Assembly (NCBI RefSeq): GCF_014164775.1
Contig: NZ_JACJGB010000001.1
Location: forward strand, 372,001 to 436,000
Direction: 5' to 3'
From: Tessaracoccus sp. MC1679
GTDB taxonomy: Bacteria; Actinomycetota; Actinomycetes; Propionibacteriales; Propionibacteriaceae
DNA: 64,000 bases
The translations under genes were made by a program, and so were the position numbers. Shown here one piece after another: positions 50,312 through 59,458 of the stretch (position 1 is the stretch's first letter; each line of letters begins with the position of its first letter). Under the pieces are notes generated by a model. It saw only the letters and a list, made by a program, of their open reading frames with translations, did not search any database and was not told the origin of the DNA.

Positions 50312-50356
50312 GGGGCGAGCCTAGTGGCCGTCCGCTGGCCGTCGCGACCGATCGGG

Positions 50357-51091
50357 CTAGCGGCCTGGGGCGCGCAATACCTCGGCAAGCCGGTCCGGGA
50401 GGTTGGTGATCAGCGCATCGACGCCCAGGCCGGCGAGCCAGAGGGCATCGTCGTCCTTGTTGACCGTCCACGCGTGCACCTCTATGCCCGCCTCGTGGCA
50501 GAGCCAGACGAAGTTGGGCTGCTGCAGGGCCAGGTAGTGGGGGTGCAGGGCGCCGGCACCGAACCACTTCGCGTACTTCCAGGGGTCGTAGATGCCGTCC
50601 GAGTAGAGCAGGCCGATCTGCTCGCGGGCCACCCGGCCGCGCAGGTTCGCCAGCGAGAAGTGGTTGAACGACGAGTACAGCACCTGGTCTGCCATGCCCG
50701 CGTCCCGCACGATGCTCAGCACGTCGTCCTCGAGGCCGGGATACAGCACGACGGTGTTCTTCAACTCGATGTTGACGCGAACGTCGGTGCCCCGGAACAG
50801 GTCAAGCACGTCGCGCAGGGTGGGGATCCTGACGTTGCGGCGCCCGGCGAAGCCGTTGGAGAAGTCGCAGTGGCGGAGATCCTCCAGAGTCTGATCCACG
50901 ACGCGGCCGAAGCCGTTGGAGGTGCGGTTGATCGTCTCATCGTGAATGGCAACGACGTGCCCATCCGCGGTGCGCTGCACGTCGAGCTCCACGCCGTCGG
51001 CCCCCATCTGGAGCGCCAGCTGGAACGCGGGCAAGGTGTTCTCCGGCGCATACGCGCTCGCGCCCCGGTGGGCCCAGACTTCGGTTGTCAC
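50357..51091 (-). CDS. Glycerophosphodiester phosphodiesterase
   Basis: A 244-residue TIM-barrel phosphodiesterase hydrolysing glycerophosphodiesters to glycerol 3-phosphate and an alcohol. WAHRGASAYAPENT gives the catalytic His/Arg/Glu, and VELDVQ with the following IHDE supplies metal ligands and the second His. The GTG at 51091 is preferred because AAGGATG lies seven bases upstream; an in-frame ATG twelve codons earlier would place that ribosome site inside the gene. No signal peptide, so cytoplasmic. Confidence 0.92.
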   Translation of the reverse strand: MTTEVWAHRGASAYAPENTLPAFQLALQMGADGVELDVQRTADGHVVAIHDETINRTSNGFGRVVDQTLEDLRHCDFSNGFAGRRNVRIPTLRDVLDLFRGTDVRVNIELKNTVVLYPGLEDDVLSIVRDAGMADQVLYSSFNHFSLANLRGRVAREQIGLLYSDGIYDPWKYAKWFGAGALHPHYLALQQPNFVWLCHEAGIEVHAWTVNKDDDALWLAGLGVDALITNLPDRLAEVLRAPGR

Positions 51092-51160
51092 TGGGACATC
51101 CTTCCAACTCGGCGCTGTCCGCGCCATCTACCAACGCGGCCTGGCTAGGCCGGGAAGGAG

Positions 51161-51187
51161 AAAAGGCGCCGGGGAAACCCCGACGCC
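51161..51187 (-). terminator. Rho-independent terminator of tRNA-Arg
   Basis: On the minus strand a 10-bp stem (51187-51178 with 51174-51165, one G:U pair) and a three-base loop are followed by TTTT (51164-51161), directly downstream of the tRNA-Arg gene. Confidence 0.85.
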
Positions 51188-51196
51188 TATCCCCAG

Positions 51197-51269
51197 CGCG
51201 CTCGGAGGGACTCGAACCCCCAACCTTCTGATCCGTAGTCAGATGCTCTATCCGTTGAGCCACGAGCGC
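51197..51269 (-). tRNA. tRNA-Arg (anticodon ACG)
   Basis: Minus-strand cloverleaf of 73 bases with acceptor GCGCTCG/CGAGCGC, anticodon stem TCTGA/TCAGA enclosing CTACGGA, anticodon ACG, and T-loop TTCGAGT. CCA is not encoded. A34 is the TadA substrate. Confidence 0.96.
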
Positions 51270-51355
51270 TGGCCGAGTCGTAACTATACGTGGCATTGAG
51301 GTGATCGGCAAAAACGCAGGTCCAGCGGCCCGAGCCGACTGGCGTCAACCTGTTG

Positions 51356-52219
51356 TCAGCCCAACAAGTTGCGCAGGTAGGTGCCGTAGCCGGACTTCTC
51401 GTAGCGCGCCGCGCGCTCGGCCAGTTCGTCGTCTGTGAGGAAACCCCGCCTCCAGGCCGCCTCTTCCGGGCAGCCGACCTGCAGGCCCTGGCGCGCTTGG
51501 AGCGTGCGCACGAAGTTGCTGGCGTCGTTGAGGGAGTCGAAGGTGCCGGTGTCCAGCCAGGCGGTGCCCCTGGGGAGGAGGTCGACGTGGAGGCGGCCCT
51601 GTTCCATGTAGGTGCGGTTGACGTCGGTGATCTCGAATTCGCCGCGCGGCGATGGCCGAAGGTTGGTGGCAATGTCGACCACCTGCTCGTCGTAGAAGTA
51701 GAGACCGGGCACGGCCCAGTGGGACTTCGGGTGGGCCGGCTTCTCCTCAATCGAGAGGGCCAGCCCGTTGCCGTCAACCTCCACGACGCCGTAGGCGGTG
51801 GGGTCTGCCACCTGGTAGCCGAACACCAGGGCGCCGTCGATCGACTCGGTGCGCCGCTGCAGTCTCGATCCCAGGCCGGGGCCGGAGAAGATGTTGTCGC
51901 CCAGGATCAGGCACGACGGGCCGCCGGAGACGAAGTCCGCCCCGATCGTGAACGCCTGCGCCAACCCCTTGGGCTCGGGCTGCACCGCGAAGGTGAAGTG
52001 GACGCCGAACTGTTCGCCGTCGCCCAGGAGATGATGGAAGGCGGGCGCCTCGTGGGGCGTGGTGATGATCAGGACGTCGCGGATCCCCGCGAAGATCAGC
52101 GTGGCCAGCGGGTAGTAGATCATCGGCTTGTCATAGACCGGCATCAACTGCTTACTGGTCCCCAACGTGATCGGATGAAGCCTGGAGCCGGTCCCGCCGG
52201 CAAGAATGATCCCCCGCAT
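51356..52219 (-). CDS. rmlA: Glucose-1-phosphate thymidylyltransferase
   Basis: Makes dTDP-glucose, the first step to dTDP-rhamnose and other deoxysugars. The 287-residue protein has the nucleotide-binding GGTGSRLHPIT, KQLMPVYDKPMIYYPL, LGDNIFSG and VEEKP-like SIEEKPAHPKS motifs. The ATG at 52219 follows AAGGTAAGACCC and gives MRGIILAGG. Divergent from rmlB, with a 97-base shared promoter region. rmlC and rmlD are not nearby. Confidence 0.96.
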   Translation of the reverse strand: MRGIILAGGTGSRLHPITLGTSKQLMPVYDKPMIYYPLATLIFAGIRDVLIITTPHEAPAFHHLLGDGEQFGVHFTFAVQPEPKGLAQAFTIGADFVSGGPSCLILGDNIFSGPGLGSRLQRRTESIDGALVFGYQVADPTAYGVVEVDGNGLALSIEEKPAHPKSHWAVPGLYFYDEQVVDIATNLRPSPRGEFEITDVNRTYMEQGRLHVDLLPRGTAWLDTGTFDSLNDASNFVRTLQARQGLQVGCPEEAAWRRGFLTDDELAERAARYEKSGYGTYLRNLLG

Positions 52220-52238
52220 GGGTCTTACCTTGGCATAG

Positions 52239-53315
<1,077 letters not shown>

Positions 53316-53381
53316 TCCTCGGGGCCTGTCGAACACCTCGGCGGGTCGTATCCTGGCACCACAGCGGAAGGTGTGCGCGAC

Positions 53382-53864
53382 ATGACCCACAGCGTGATGG
53401 ACTCCCCCATCGGCCCCCTGACCCTCGTCGTCAGCGACGGAGCCCTCGTGGCTGTTCTGATGGACGGACACAAGAGCCCTCCGGTGCCCGGGTCCGCGTG
53501 GGGCGACCGCGTCGACGACGCGCTCCCGGAAGCCACCCGCCAACTCACTGAGTACTTCGCCGGGGAACGCACCTCGTTCGATCTTCCCCTGGCGCCTTCC
53601 GGGACCGACTTTCAGCAGGAGGTGTGGGCGGCGCTCGCCGCGATCCCCTACGGGCAGACGCGCAGCTACGGACAGCTGGCCGTCGCCGTCGGCCGCCCCG
53701 GCGCCTCACGGGCCGTGGGGTTGGCGAACGGGCGCAACCCGATCAGCATCGTGGTGCCCTGCCACCGCGTGGTGGGGTCCGACGGGAAGCTGACCGGCTA
53801 CTCCGGCGGCCCGGAACGCAAGCAGTTCCTCCTCGATCTGGAACGCAGTCACCTCGCCTTGTAG
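53382..53864 (+). CDS. ogt: Methylated-DNA--protein-cysteine methyltransferase
   Basis: Suicide repair protein that takes the methyl group from O6-methylguanine. The 160-residue protein has the acceptor Cys127 in [10 protein letters not shown], the helix-turn-helix region [17 protein letters not shown], and the full N-terminal domain. The ATG at 53382 is preferred over GTG 53373 because GGAAGG lies about ten bases upstream of it. Confidence 0.95.
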   Translation: MTHSVMDSPIGPLTLVVSDGALVAVLMDGHKSPPVPGSAWGDRVDDALPEATRQLTEYFAGERTSFDLPLAPSGTDFQQEVWAALAAIPYGQTRSYGQLAVAVGRPGASRAVGLANGRNPISIVVPCHRVVGSDGKLTGYSGGPERKQFLLDLERSHLAL

Positions 53865-53892
53865 CGGAGTGGGGTCCTCTACGGCAACGACA

Positions 53893-53923
53893 AAGCCCCC
53901 GGGAGCACAGCTCCCAGGGGCTT
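53893..53923. terminator. Bidirectional terminator between ogt and tRNA-Ser
   Basis: A 14-bp stem (53893-53906 with 53910-53923, one mismatch) closed by an ACA loop lies between the convergent ogt and tRNA-Ser(GCU) genes. Confidence 0.75.
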
Positions 53924-53932
53924 GATCACAAC

Positions 53933-54026
53933 TGGCGGAGGCGGCGGGATTTGAACCCGCGATGGGGTTGAAGCCCCAAACCCGCTTAGCAGGCGGGCGC
54001 CATAGACCGGACTAGGCGACACCTCC
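53933..54026 (-). tRNA. tRNA-Ser (anticodon GCU)
   Basis: Minus-strand cloverleaf with acceptor GGAGGTG/CGCCTCC, class II variable arm (TTGGGGCTTCAACCCCA) and anticodon stem CCCGC/GCGGG enclosing CTGCTAA, anticodon GCT. CCA is encoded here (53935-53933), unlike the other three tRNAs in the window. Confidence 0.95.
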
Positions 54027-54134
54027 AGTGCCGTCACAGCCTAGCCGAGCGCTCGGCGCAGCGGCAAAACACCCACCCGCACCGCCGCAGAGCCCTGACC
54101 GGCCCGGGGTTAGACTTGCCGCAGGAGGAGCCTG

Positions 54135-55832
54135 ATGAGCGAAGACCGCCCGGCACGACGCGCCGCGCCCGACGATGACGGTGACGCCATTCCGTCATCG
54201 GGCGCTACTCCGTCGCGTGGATACGAGGCCGACGGCGGGGCCGAGATCCCCTTCCCGGCCAACGTGCGGCGCCGGATGGCCACCGATGGCGGCCCCAGGC
54301 AGTCCCTGAGGAAGTCGATGGGGCTCACGGTCATCTCTGCACTTATCCCTGGCCTCGGCCTTCTTGGCGCCACACGGCCGGCCTTGCGCGCACTCGGCCT
54401 CCTGACCGGGCTGGCCGCGATCGTCGGCGTGGTCTCCCTCGCCTACTACGCCGCGACGAACACCACCCGGCTGGCCACGCTGGCGGTGAGCACTCAGTTC
54501 CTCGCCATCGCGAGCGTGGCTCTGATCGCCCTGGGGCTCGTCTGGGTCACGCTCATCACCGTCACGCAACTCGCCACGCGTCCCCGTTGGCTGGGCAGCG
54601 GCAAGCGCGCCATCGGTGCGGTGCTGGTGACCGTGCTGGCGTTCGGCGTCACCGCACCCACAGCCATCGGCGCCCGCTACGCGCGCGACCAGGCGCTTCT
54701 TCTGGACAACGTGTTCACAACGGGCGAGGACGAGGTGACCTCCTCCTCGAGGCCCACGCTCACCGCCGAGGCGCACGAGGACCCGTGGGCCGACATCCCT
54801 CGCATCAACATCCTTCTGCTCGGCGCGGACGGCAGCGATTCCCGCGCTGATCAGGTGGAGGAATTCAGCATCCGCACCGACACCATCATGCTGGCCTCGA
54901 TCGACACCGGCACGGGCGCCACCACACTCATCCAGATCCCGCGCAACCTGCAGTACACGCCCTTCCCCGAGGGCAGCGAAATGGACGAGGCTTTCCCCAA
55001 CGGGTTCCGCGGGGAGCCCGCCGGCGACTGGTACATCAACAGCATCTGGGCGCACACCGAGCTCGGCTTCCCGGACCTGTTCGCCGGCTCCACCTACCGC
55101 GGCGCGGAGGCCCTCAAGCAGGGGGTGGAGGGGATCACCGGGCTCAAGGTGGACTACTTCGCGATGCTCAACATCGACGGCGTGCAGCAGCTCATCGACG
55201 CGATGGGCGGGGTGACGGTCAACATCAATCAGCGCTTGGCCATCGGTGGCAACAGCGAGGGTAAGCGGCCCTCCGGCTACCTCGAGCCCGGCCCGGACCA
55301 GCACCTGATGGGCTATGACGCAATGTGGTACGCCCGAAGCCGCCTGGACTACTCGGACTACGACCGGATGGCGCGCCAATCCTGCCTGGTCAGCGCGATC
55401 ATCCGGCAGGCGAACCCGGCCACGATGTTGACGCGCTACGAGGCGATCGCCGCGGCATCGTCGCAGATGATCGTCACCGACATTCCACAGCGCGACCTGA
55501 CGGAAATCGTCGAGTTGGCGCTCCGCGTCAAGGACGCCCCGGTGACGCGCCTCGTGTACTCGCCCGGCAAGAACGGGTACTCCTACGAGTACCCGGACTT
55601 CGAGGCGATGCGCGCCGCCGCTGAGGAGGCCGTCGCGGCCACCATCGCGTCCCCCAGCCCCACCGCCGTTCCGTCGGTCAGCGCCGCCGCATCGCCCACC
55701 GGTTCCGCCAGCGCTTCCGCGTCACCGTCGGCCAGCTCCGCCTCACCCTCCCCCACCGGCGACCTGACAGACGGCGCGCAAAATGTCACGGACGCGTGCG
55801 CGTGGCACGGCGCGGAGGACGATGAGGGCTAG
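54135..55832 (+). CDS. LytR-CpsA-Psr (LCP) family glycopolymer ligase
   Basis: A 565-residue envelope protein. A polar cytoplasmic N-terminus (1-60) is followed by about four membrane helices (62-180), more than the usual single anchor, and then an LCP domain (about 222-440) with RINILLLGADGSDSRAD, RTDTIMLASIDTGTG, IPRNLQY, the DAMGGVTVNI strand and YARSRLDYSDYDRMARQ. LCP enzymes transfer lipid-linked wall polymers to peptidoglycan. A Ser/Ala/Pro-rich tail ends the protein. ATG at 54135 after AGGAGGAGCCTG. Monocistronic. Confidence 0.92.
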   Translation: MSEDRPARRAAPDDDGDAIPSSGATPSRGYEADGGAEIPFPANVRRRMATDGGPRQSLRKSMGLTVISALIPGLGLLGATRPALRALGLLTGLAAIVGVVSLAYYAATNTTRLATLAVSTQFLAIASVALIALGLVWVTLITVTQLATRPRWLGSGKRAIGAVLVTVLAFGVTAPTAIGARYARDQALLLDNVFTTGEDEVTSSSRPTLTAEAHEDPWADIPRINILLLGADGSDSRADQVEEFSIRTDTIMLASIDTGTGATTLIQIPRNLQYTPFPEGSEMDEAFPNGFRGEPAGDWYINSIWAHTELGFPDLFAGSTYRGAEALKQGVEGITGLKVDYFAMLNIDGVQQLIDAMGGVTVNINQRLAIGGNSEGKRPSGYLEPGPDQHLMGYDAMWYARSRLDYSDYDRMARQSCLVSAIIRQANPATMLTRYEAIAAASSQMIVTDIPQRDLTEIVELALRVKDAPVTRLVYSPGKNGYSYEYPDFEAMRAAAEEAVAATIASPSPTAVPSVSAAASPTGSASASASPSASSASPSPTGDLTDGAQNVTDACAWHGAEDDEG

Positions 55833-55975
55833 GTCCGGCTTAGCCCAGGCTTAATCCTGGCCTACTGTGCTTAGGGCGTTTGATGCAGTGCAGGGGTCGA
55901 CGGGTCCTCGGTACGGCTGGTGGAGGCCTTTGATGGTCGCCTCCGAGGGTTCTTGGCGACTGGTTCGACACGTTC

Positions 55976-56657
55976 CTACGCGTCTGGGCTGACGGTCGGT
56001 TCGGGACTGTGTCCCGTGAGGCCCTGCCCCCAAGCCAGGAGGCGACGCTTGATCGCGTCCAGGTCTGTGGAGCTGATGCCGTACTCCGCGATGTCGTCGG
56101 GAACCAGCGATTCGACAGCGCGGAGTCGCGTGGCGAACAGGGTCACGTCGAATCCCGGGTCATGCTGGGCGGCTAGAGACAGGAGATGATCCTCGGCGAA
56201 GCGGCCGGATTCTCGGATCGCATCGACATCGAGGTAGTCGCGTGGCTCGCCTCGGCTGTACAGCGCGCCCACCTTGTTCGCGACTGCGTCCTCGATCGCC
56301 AAGACCGGTCCAACTTCCAGCCGGATCGGGTCGTGGGCACGCCAGTCAAGCCCCCAGATCCACCTCGAAGACGTAACCCTCACGTGTGGTGAGCAGCAAG
56401 CGAGCGAAATGGCTGCTCAGCCGGCCCACTTCGCAGGTGTAGCGGTGGGCTGTCAGCGTCGCTATCGCCGTGTCGATGGCATCGCTGAACCCAGCCGCTG
56501 CCCGGGCCGGCGCGAACAGGTCGATATCGTTGGTCGGCCGATCGATCAGCCCGTGCTCGCGGATAGCACCCGAGCCTGCGAGAGCGAATCCTGCCGGACC
56601 GATCGCAGCCAGAATGATGCGAGCGGCTTGCCGCTGGTGCTCTTCACCGGTCGGCAT
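55976..56657 (-). pseudogene. AbiEii-like nucleotidyltransferase, frameshifted in a G5 run
   Basis: The ATG at 56657 opens a nucleotidyltransferase: FALAGSGAIREHGLIDRPTNDIDLF gives the G-S...D-x-D active site. Translation ends at TGA 56348-56346 after EVDLGA. The next frame continues the same protein at once (DWRAHDPIRLEVGP, then KVGALYSRGEPRDYLD, the family's C-terminal motif) to 55976. Removing one G from the GGGGG run at 56355-56351 joins the two into about 226 residues. It is a broken gene, a sequencing error in a homopolymer or a slippage switch. The family includes the AbiEii toxins that modify tRNA. Upstream small gene overlaps by one base. Confidence 0.82.
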
Positions 56658-56980
56658 CAGGTCGACGCCGCCCGACGCAACTCGGGGAACCGGGACTCCC
56701 ACAGGGCAAGGCATCGAGGAGGCAGCGCGAGGTCAGGCCACACCTCGACCAGCCGGGCTGCGTTGAGCATGGCCTCCTGAAGGTCAGTGGTTCCTTCCCG
56801 CACCAGGTTGCGGTACGCCTTGTGGAGGCCGCTTCGCGTGTCCAGGTCGGCAGTCGGATCAGGGCCCCAGTGCACCGTACGAGGCAAGATAAGCACCCCA
56901 GTGGCGGGGCCTCGCAAGGCATCCAGCGATCGCGGAGTCTCGAAAGGAAAGAGGTCCTGGTAGAGCACGCGCGCTTCCAT
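56657..56980 (-). CDS. Small partner protein of the nucleotidyltransferase (putative antitoxin)
   Basis: A 107-residue protein of no named family that I can identify. Visible features are YQDLFPFETPRSL, a TVHWGPDPTADLDTRSGLH stretch and a C-terminal ALPPRCLALWESRFPEL. Similar small proteins precede AbiEii-like nucleotidyltransferases in other actinobacteria, as I recall, so an antitoxin or adaptor role is likely but unproved. The ATG at 56980 follows AAGGAG. Its stop overlaps the toxin start as TGATG. It is not an AbiEi-type winged-helix antitoxin by eye. Confidence 0.65.
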   Translation of the reverse strand: MEARVLYQDLFPFETPRSLDALRGPATGVLILPRTVHWGPDPTADLDTRSGLHKAYRNLVREGTTDLQEAMLNAARLVEVWPDLALPPRCLALWESRFPELRRAAST

Positions 56981-57150
56981 GGCTGCAACTCCTTCCCGTT
57001 CGGGTCTAGTCCCATTCAGCGTAGCGGGCGACACCGACACTGCCCAGAGGCCTCCTTCACCCGACTCATCCCGGCCACCGTCATCCTGGTGGCCGGTGGC
57101 CGTGAGCGGCGCGGATCACTCGTTAGGCGCTAAAGGCCATCCAGGCGCAT

Positions 57151-57199
57151 CTAGAGGTGGGGGCTAGGTCTAGGTCGGGCTAGGTCTAGCCCGGTCTAG
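57151..57199. repeat. Cluster of six CTAG sites in 49 bases
   Basis: CTAG occurs at 57151, 57164, 57170, 57180, 57186 and 57196. GGGCTAGGTCTAG is directly repeated (57161-57173, 57177-57189), and GGGCTAG-GT-CTAGCCC at 57177-57192 is a perfect hairpin. CTAG is normally scarce in bacterial DNA. It overlaps the stop of the next gene and may be its terminator. The rest of 56981-57195 holds nothing else I can name. Confidence 0.8.
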
Positions 57200-57633
57200 C
57201 CCTTCGTGGCCTTGAGGCGGGCGCGGACCTCGGCCAGCACTTCGTCGATCTGGGCGCGATCCCCTCCCGGGAATAGCAGGTGGGTGCGGCGGACGGCGCC
57301 GTGGTAGATCGTCACGTGCGAGCCCTCCTGTGACTGCGTCACCTTGCTCACGTCTGCCCACTGTCCCGCGTGATCGACGCCTGGGCCGAGGAGCCGGTAG
57401 CCCTCGTCGGTCAAGGTGAACCGGACAGCCAGCCTGTTGAGCGACACGAACGCGCCGATCATCAGGGCAGTTCCGGCGACAAGCAGGAGTATCGCCACCA
57501 CCACGAACGCTATATGCCAATCCTGGCTCAGCGCCGCCACCAGCAAGAGTGCGCCGGCAAGGTCGGCCACCGCGGCGGTGACGAAGGCGCGCACGGGTGG
57601 CTGCGGCTTGATGACGTGGGTGCTCTCGGGCAT
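57196..57633 (-). CDS. Small membrane protein with PH-like domain, unknown function
   Basis: A 145-residue protein. Two hydrophobic helices (about 17-37 and 42-64) are followed by a soluble region (VRFTLTDEGYRLLGPGVDHAGQWADVSKV, VTIYHGAVRRTHLLFPGG) with the alternating strand look of a bacterial PH-like domain. I do not recognise a named family. ATG at 57633. Monocistronic between the CTAG cluster and a tRNA gene. Confidence 0.7.
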   Translation of the reverse strand: MPESTHVIKPQPPVRAFVTAAVADLAGALLLVAALSQDWHIAFVVVAILLLVAGTALMIGAFVSLNRLAVRFTLTDEGYRLLGPGVDHAGQWADVSKVTQSQEGSHVTIYHGAVRRTHLLFPGGDRAQIDEVLAEVRARLKATKG

Positions 57634-57673
57634 GGACCCAGACTACTCAGAGTGGGCTTCGGGCCCCGGGAAG

Positions 57674-57758
57674 CGGCGAGGGTGGGATTCGAACCCACGG
57701 AGAGTTGCCCCTCGGCCGCTTTCAAGGCGGCTGCACTAGTCCACTATGCGACCTCGCC
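57674..57758 (-). tRNA. tRNA-Ser (anticodon UGA)
   Basis: Minus-strand class II cloverleaf of 85 bases with acceptor GGCGAGG/CCTCGCC, anticodon stem GCCGC/GCGGC enclosing CTTGAAA, anticodon TGA, long variable arm (CGAGGGGCAACTCTCCG region) and T-loop TTCGAAT. CCA not encoded. Confidence 0.95.
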
Positions 57759-57827
57759 AGTGCGCGACCATGGTAGCGCCTCGACGCCGGCGGGTAGGGT
57801 GCGGTATCCGAGCTGGAGAGGAGTGGG

Positions 57828-58745
57828 ATGCCGCCGAAGTCACCGCTGCCGCCCCGCCACGGATTGCAGGCCGCCTGGGTGCGCACCCCGGACCGCGACC
57901 CCTCCGATCCGCTGCCCTGGCCGACGATGCGTGACTGGCTGGTGCACAAGCTGGCGCCGTCCCCGGAGGACGTGGACGAGATGCTGGCGCGGGGCGTCTT
58001 CGTCGACGACCGGGGCCGGGCGTGGACCGGGCTGGAGAGCTATCGCCCCCACACCTTCGTGTGGTTCCATCGGGAGCTGCGCGACGAGGCGCCGGTGCCG
58101 GGGGAACTCACGCTCCTCCACCTCGACGATCGGGTGGCGGTCTTCGACAAGCCGCACTTCCTGTCCACCATCCCGAGGGGGCGGCACGTGCTGGAGTCGG
58201 CCGTCGTTAAGGCCCGGGCGGCGCTGGATCTGCCTGAGCTGTCGGCCGCCCACCGGCTGGACCGAGGCACAGCCGGGGTCCTGCTCATGACGACAGCGAA
58301 GCGGTGGAGGGGCGCGTACCAGAGTGTCTTCGCCGAGCGGCTCGCCACGAAGGTCTACCACGCCATCGCCCGGTTCGACCCGGCCCTCGAGTTTCCGAGG
58401 CGCGTCGAATCGCACCTGGTCAAGCGCGTGGGCACGCTGCAGACCGAGACTCTCGACCTCCCGCCGAACGCAATCACCGACATCGACGTCCTTGAGGTGC
58501 GGGGGGACCATGCGCTCTATGAGGTGCGCCCCCTCACCGGCCGCACCCACCAGATCCGCGCCCACTTCCACCAGTTGGGCATTCCTCTCCTCGGGGACCC
58601 CCTGTACCCGGTTGTGCTGTCCACGGAGATCGACGACTTCTCCACCCCTTTGCGGCTGCTCGCCCACCGCCTGGAGTTCCCCGACCCGGTCGACGGCGCC
58701 CCGCGCAGCTTCGTGAGCCGCCGGGGGCTCGTCTGGCCCGGCTGA
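57828..58745 (+). CDS. RluA-family pseudouridine synthase
   Basis: A 305-residue RNA pseudouridine synthase. HRLDRGTAG carries the catalytic Asp145, and RPLTGRTHQIRAHFHQLGIPLLGDPLYP is the conserved RNA-binding/active-site block. The N-terminal 90 residues lack a clear S4 domain. The specific rRNA or tRNA target cannot be told. ATG at 57828 follows GGAGAGGAGTGGG, a good ribosome site. Start of a run of plus-strand genes. Confidence 0.92.
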   Translation: MPPKSPLPPRHGLQAAWVRTPDRDPSDPLPWPTMRDWLVHKLAPSPEDVDEMLARGVFVDDRGRAWTGLESYRPHTFVWFHRELRDEAPVPGELTLLHLDDRVAVFDKPHFLSTIPRGRHVLESAVVKARAALDLPELSAAHRLDRGTAGVLLMTTAKRWRGAYQSVFAERLATKVYHAIARFDPALEFPRRVESHLVKRVGTLQTETLDLPPNAITDIDVLEVRGDHALYEVRPLTGRTHQIRAHFHQLGIPLLGDPLYPVVLSTEIDDFSTPLRLLAHRLEFPDPVDGAPRSFVSRRGLVWPG

Positions 58746-58778
58746 CCCGACTCCGCGCGTCTGCGGTTAGTGTGAAAC

Positions 58779-59438
58779 ATGGCACTCTCCCGCAAACAAG
58801 CCTCCGCGGCTCTCCCCGTCTGGCGCTACCTCCTCGGCCGGATGCACCTCACTGTCGACGCCGGCTCCTTCCCGTCCGCGCTCGCCTTCGTCAACGACGT
58901 CGCCCGGATCGCGGAGGAGCACAACCACCACCCGGAGATCGACCTGCGCTACTCCCGGGTCCACCTCGCGGTGGCCAGCCACGACGCCGGCGGCATCACG
59001 GAACGAGACGTCGCCTTCGGCTCGGCGGTCGCGGACCTGGTGACCGCTCGAGGTCTCGAGGCGGTGACGTCGGACCTGGCCGAGATAGAGATCGCCATCG
59101 ATGCGCTCGACATCCCCGTCGTACTCCCCTTCTGGCGCGCGATCACGGGCTATGCCGACGACGGGCCGGAGGCGCTGGCCGACCCGCTGCTCATCGGACC
59201 GCCGATCTGGTTCCAGCAGATGGACGAGCCGCGCCCGCAGCGCAACCGCATCCACATCGACCTCACGCTGCCGCATGACGAGGTCCGCACCCGCTTGGAC
59301 CGTGCGCTTGCCGCGGGCGGGACGCTACTCAGCGACGCAGCGGCCCCCAGCTTCTGGGTGCTGTCCGATCCCGAAGGCAACGAGGTGTGCCTCTGCACGT
59401 GGCAGGGCCGCGACGAGTGGGACGCGCTCGACGCGTGA
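58779..59438 (+). CDS. Pterin-4a-carbinolamine dehydratase fused to a VOC domain
   Basis: A 219-residue fusion. Residues 1 to about 95 are a pterin carbinolamine dehydratase-like domain with EEHNHHPEIDLRYSRVHLAV, the two adjacent histidines matching the family active site. Residues about 105-215 are a glyoxalase/VOC-like domain (IPVVLPFWRAITGY, RIHIDLTLPHDEV, SDPEGNEVCLC). This fusion is known in actinobacteria; its substrate is not. No aromatic amino acid hydroxylase is nearby. Confidence 0.88.
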   Translation: MALSRKQASAALPVWRYLLGRMHLTVDAGSFPSALAFVNDVARIAEEHNHHPEIDLRYSRVHLAVASHDAGGITERDVAFGSAVADLVTARGLEAVTSDLAEIEIAIDALDIPVVLPFWRAITGYADDGPEALADPLLIGPPIWFQQMDEPRPQRNRIHIDLTLPHDEVRTRLDRALAAGGTLLSDAAAPSFWVLSDPEGNEVCLCTWQGRDEWDALDA

Positions 59439-59458
59439 GCCTGTGGCAGGGTGGGGGC

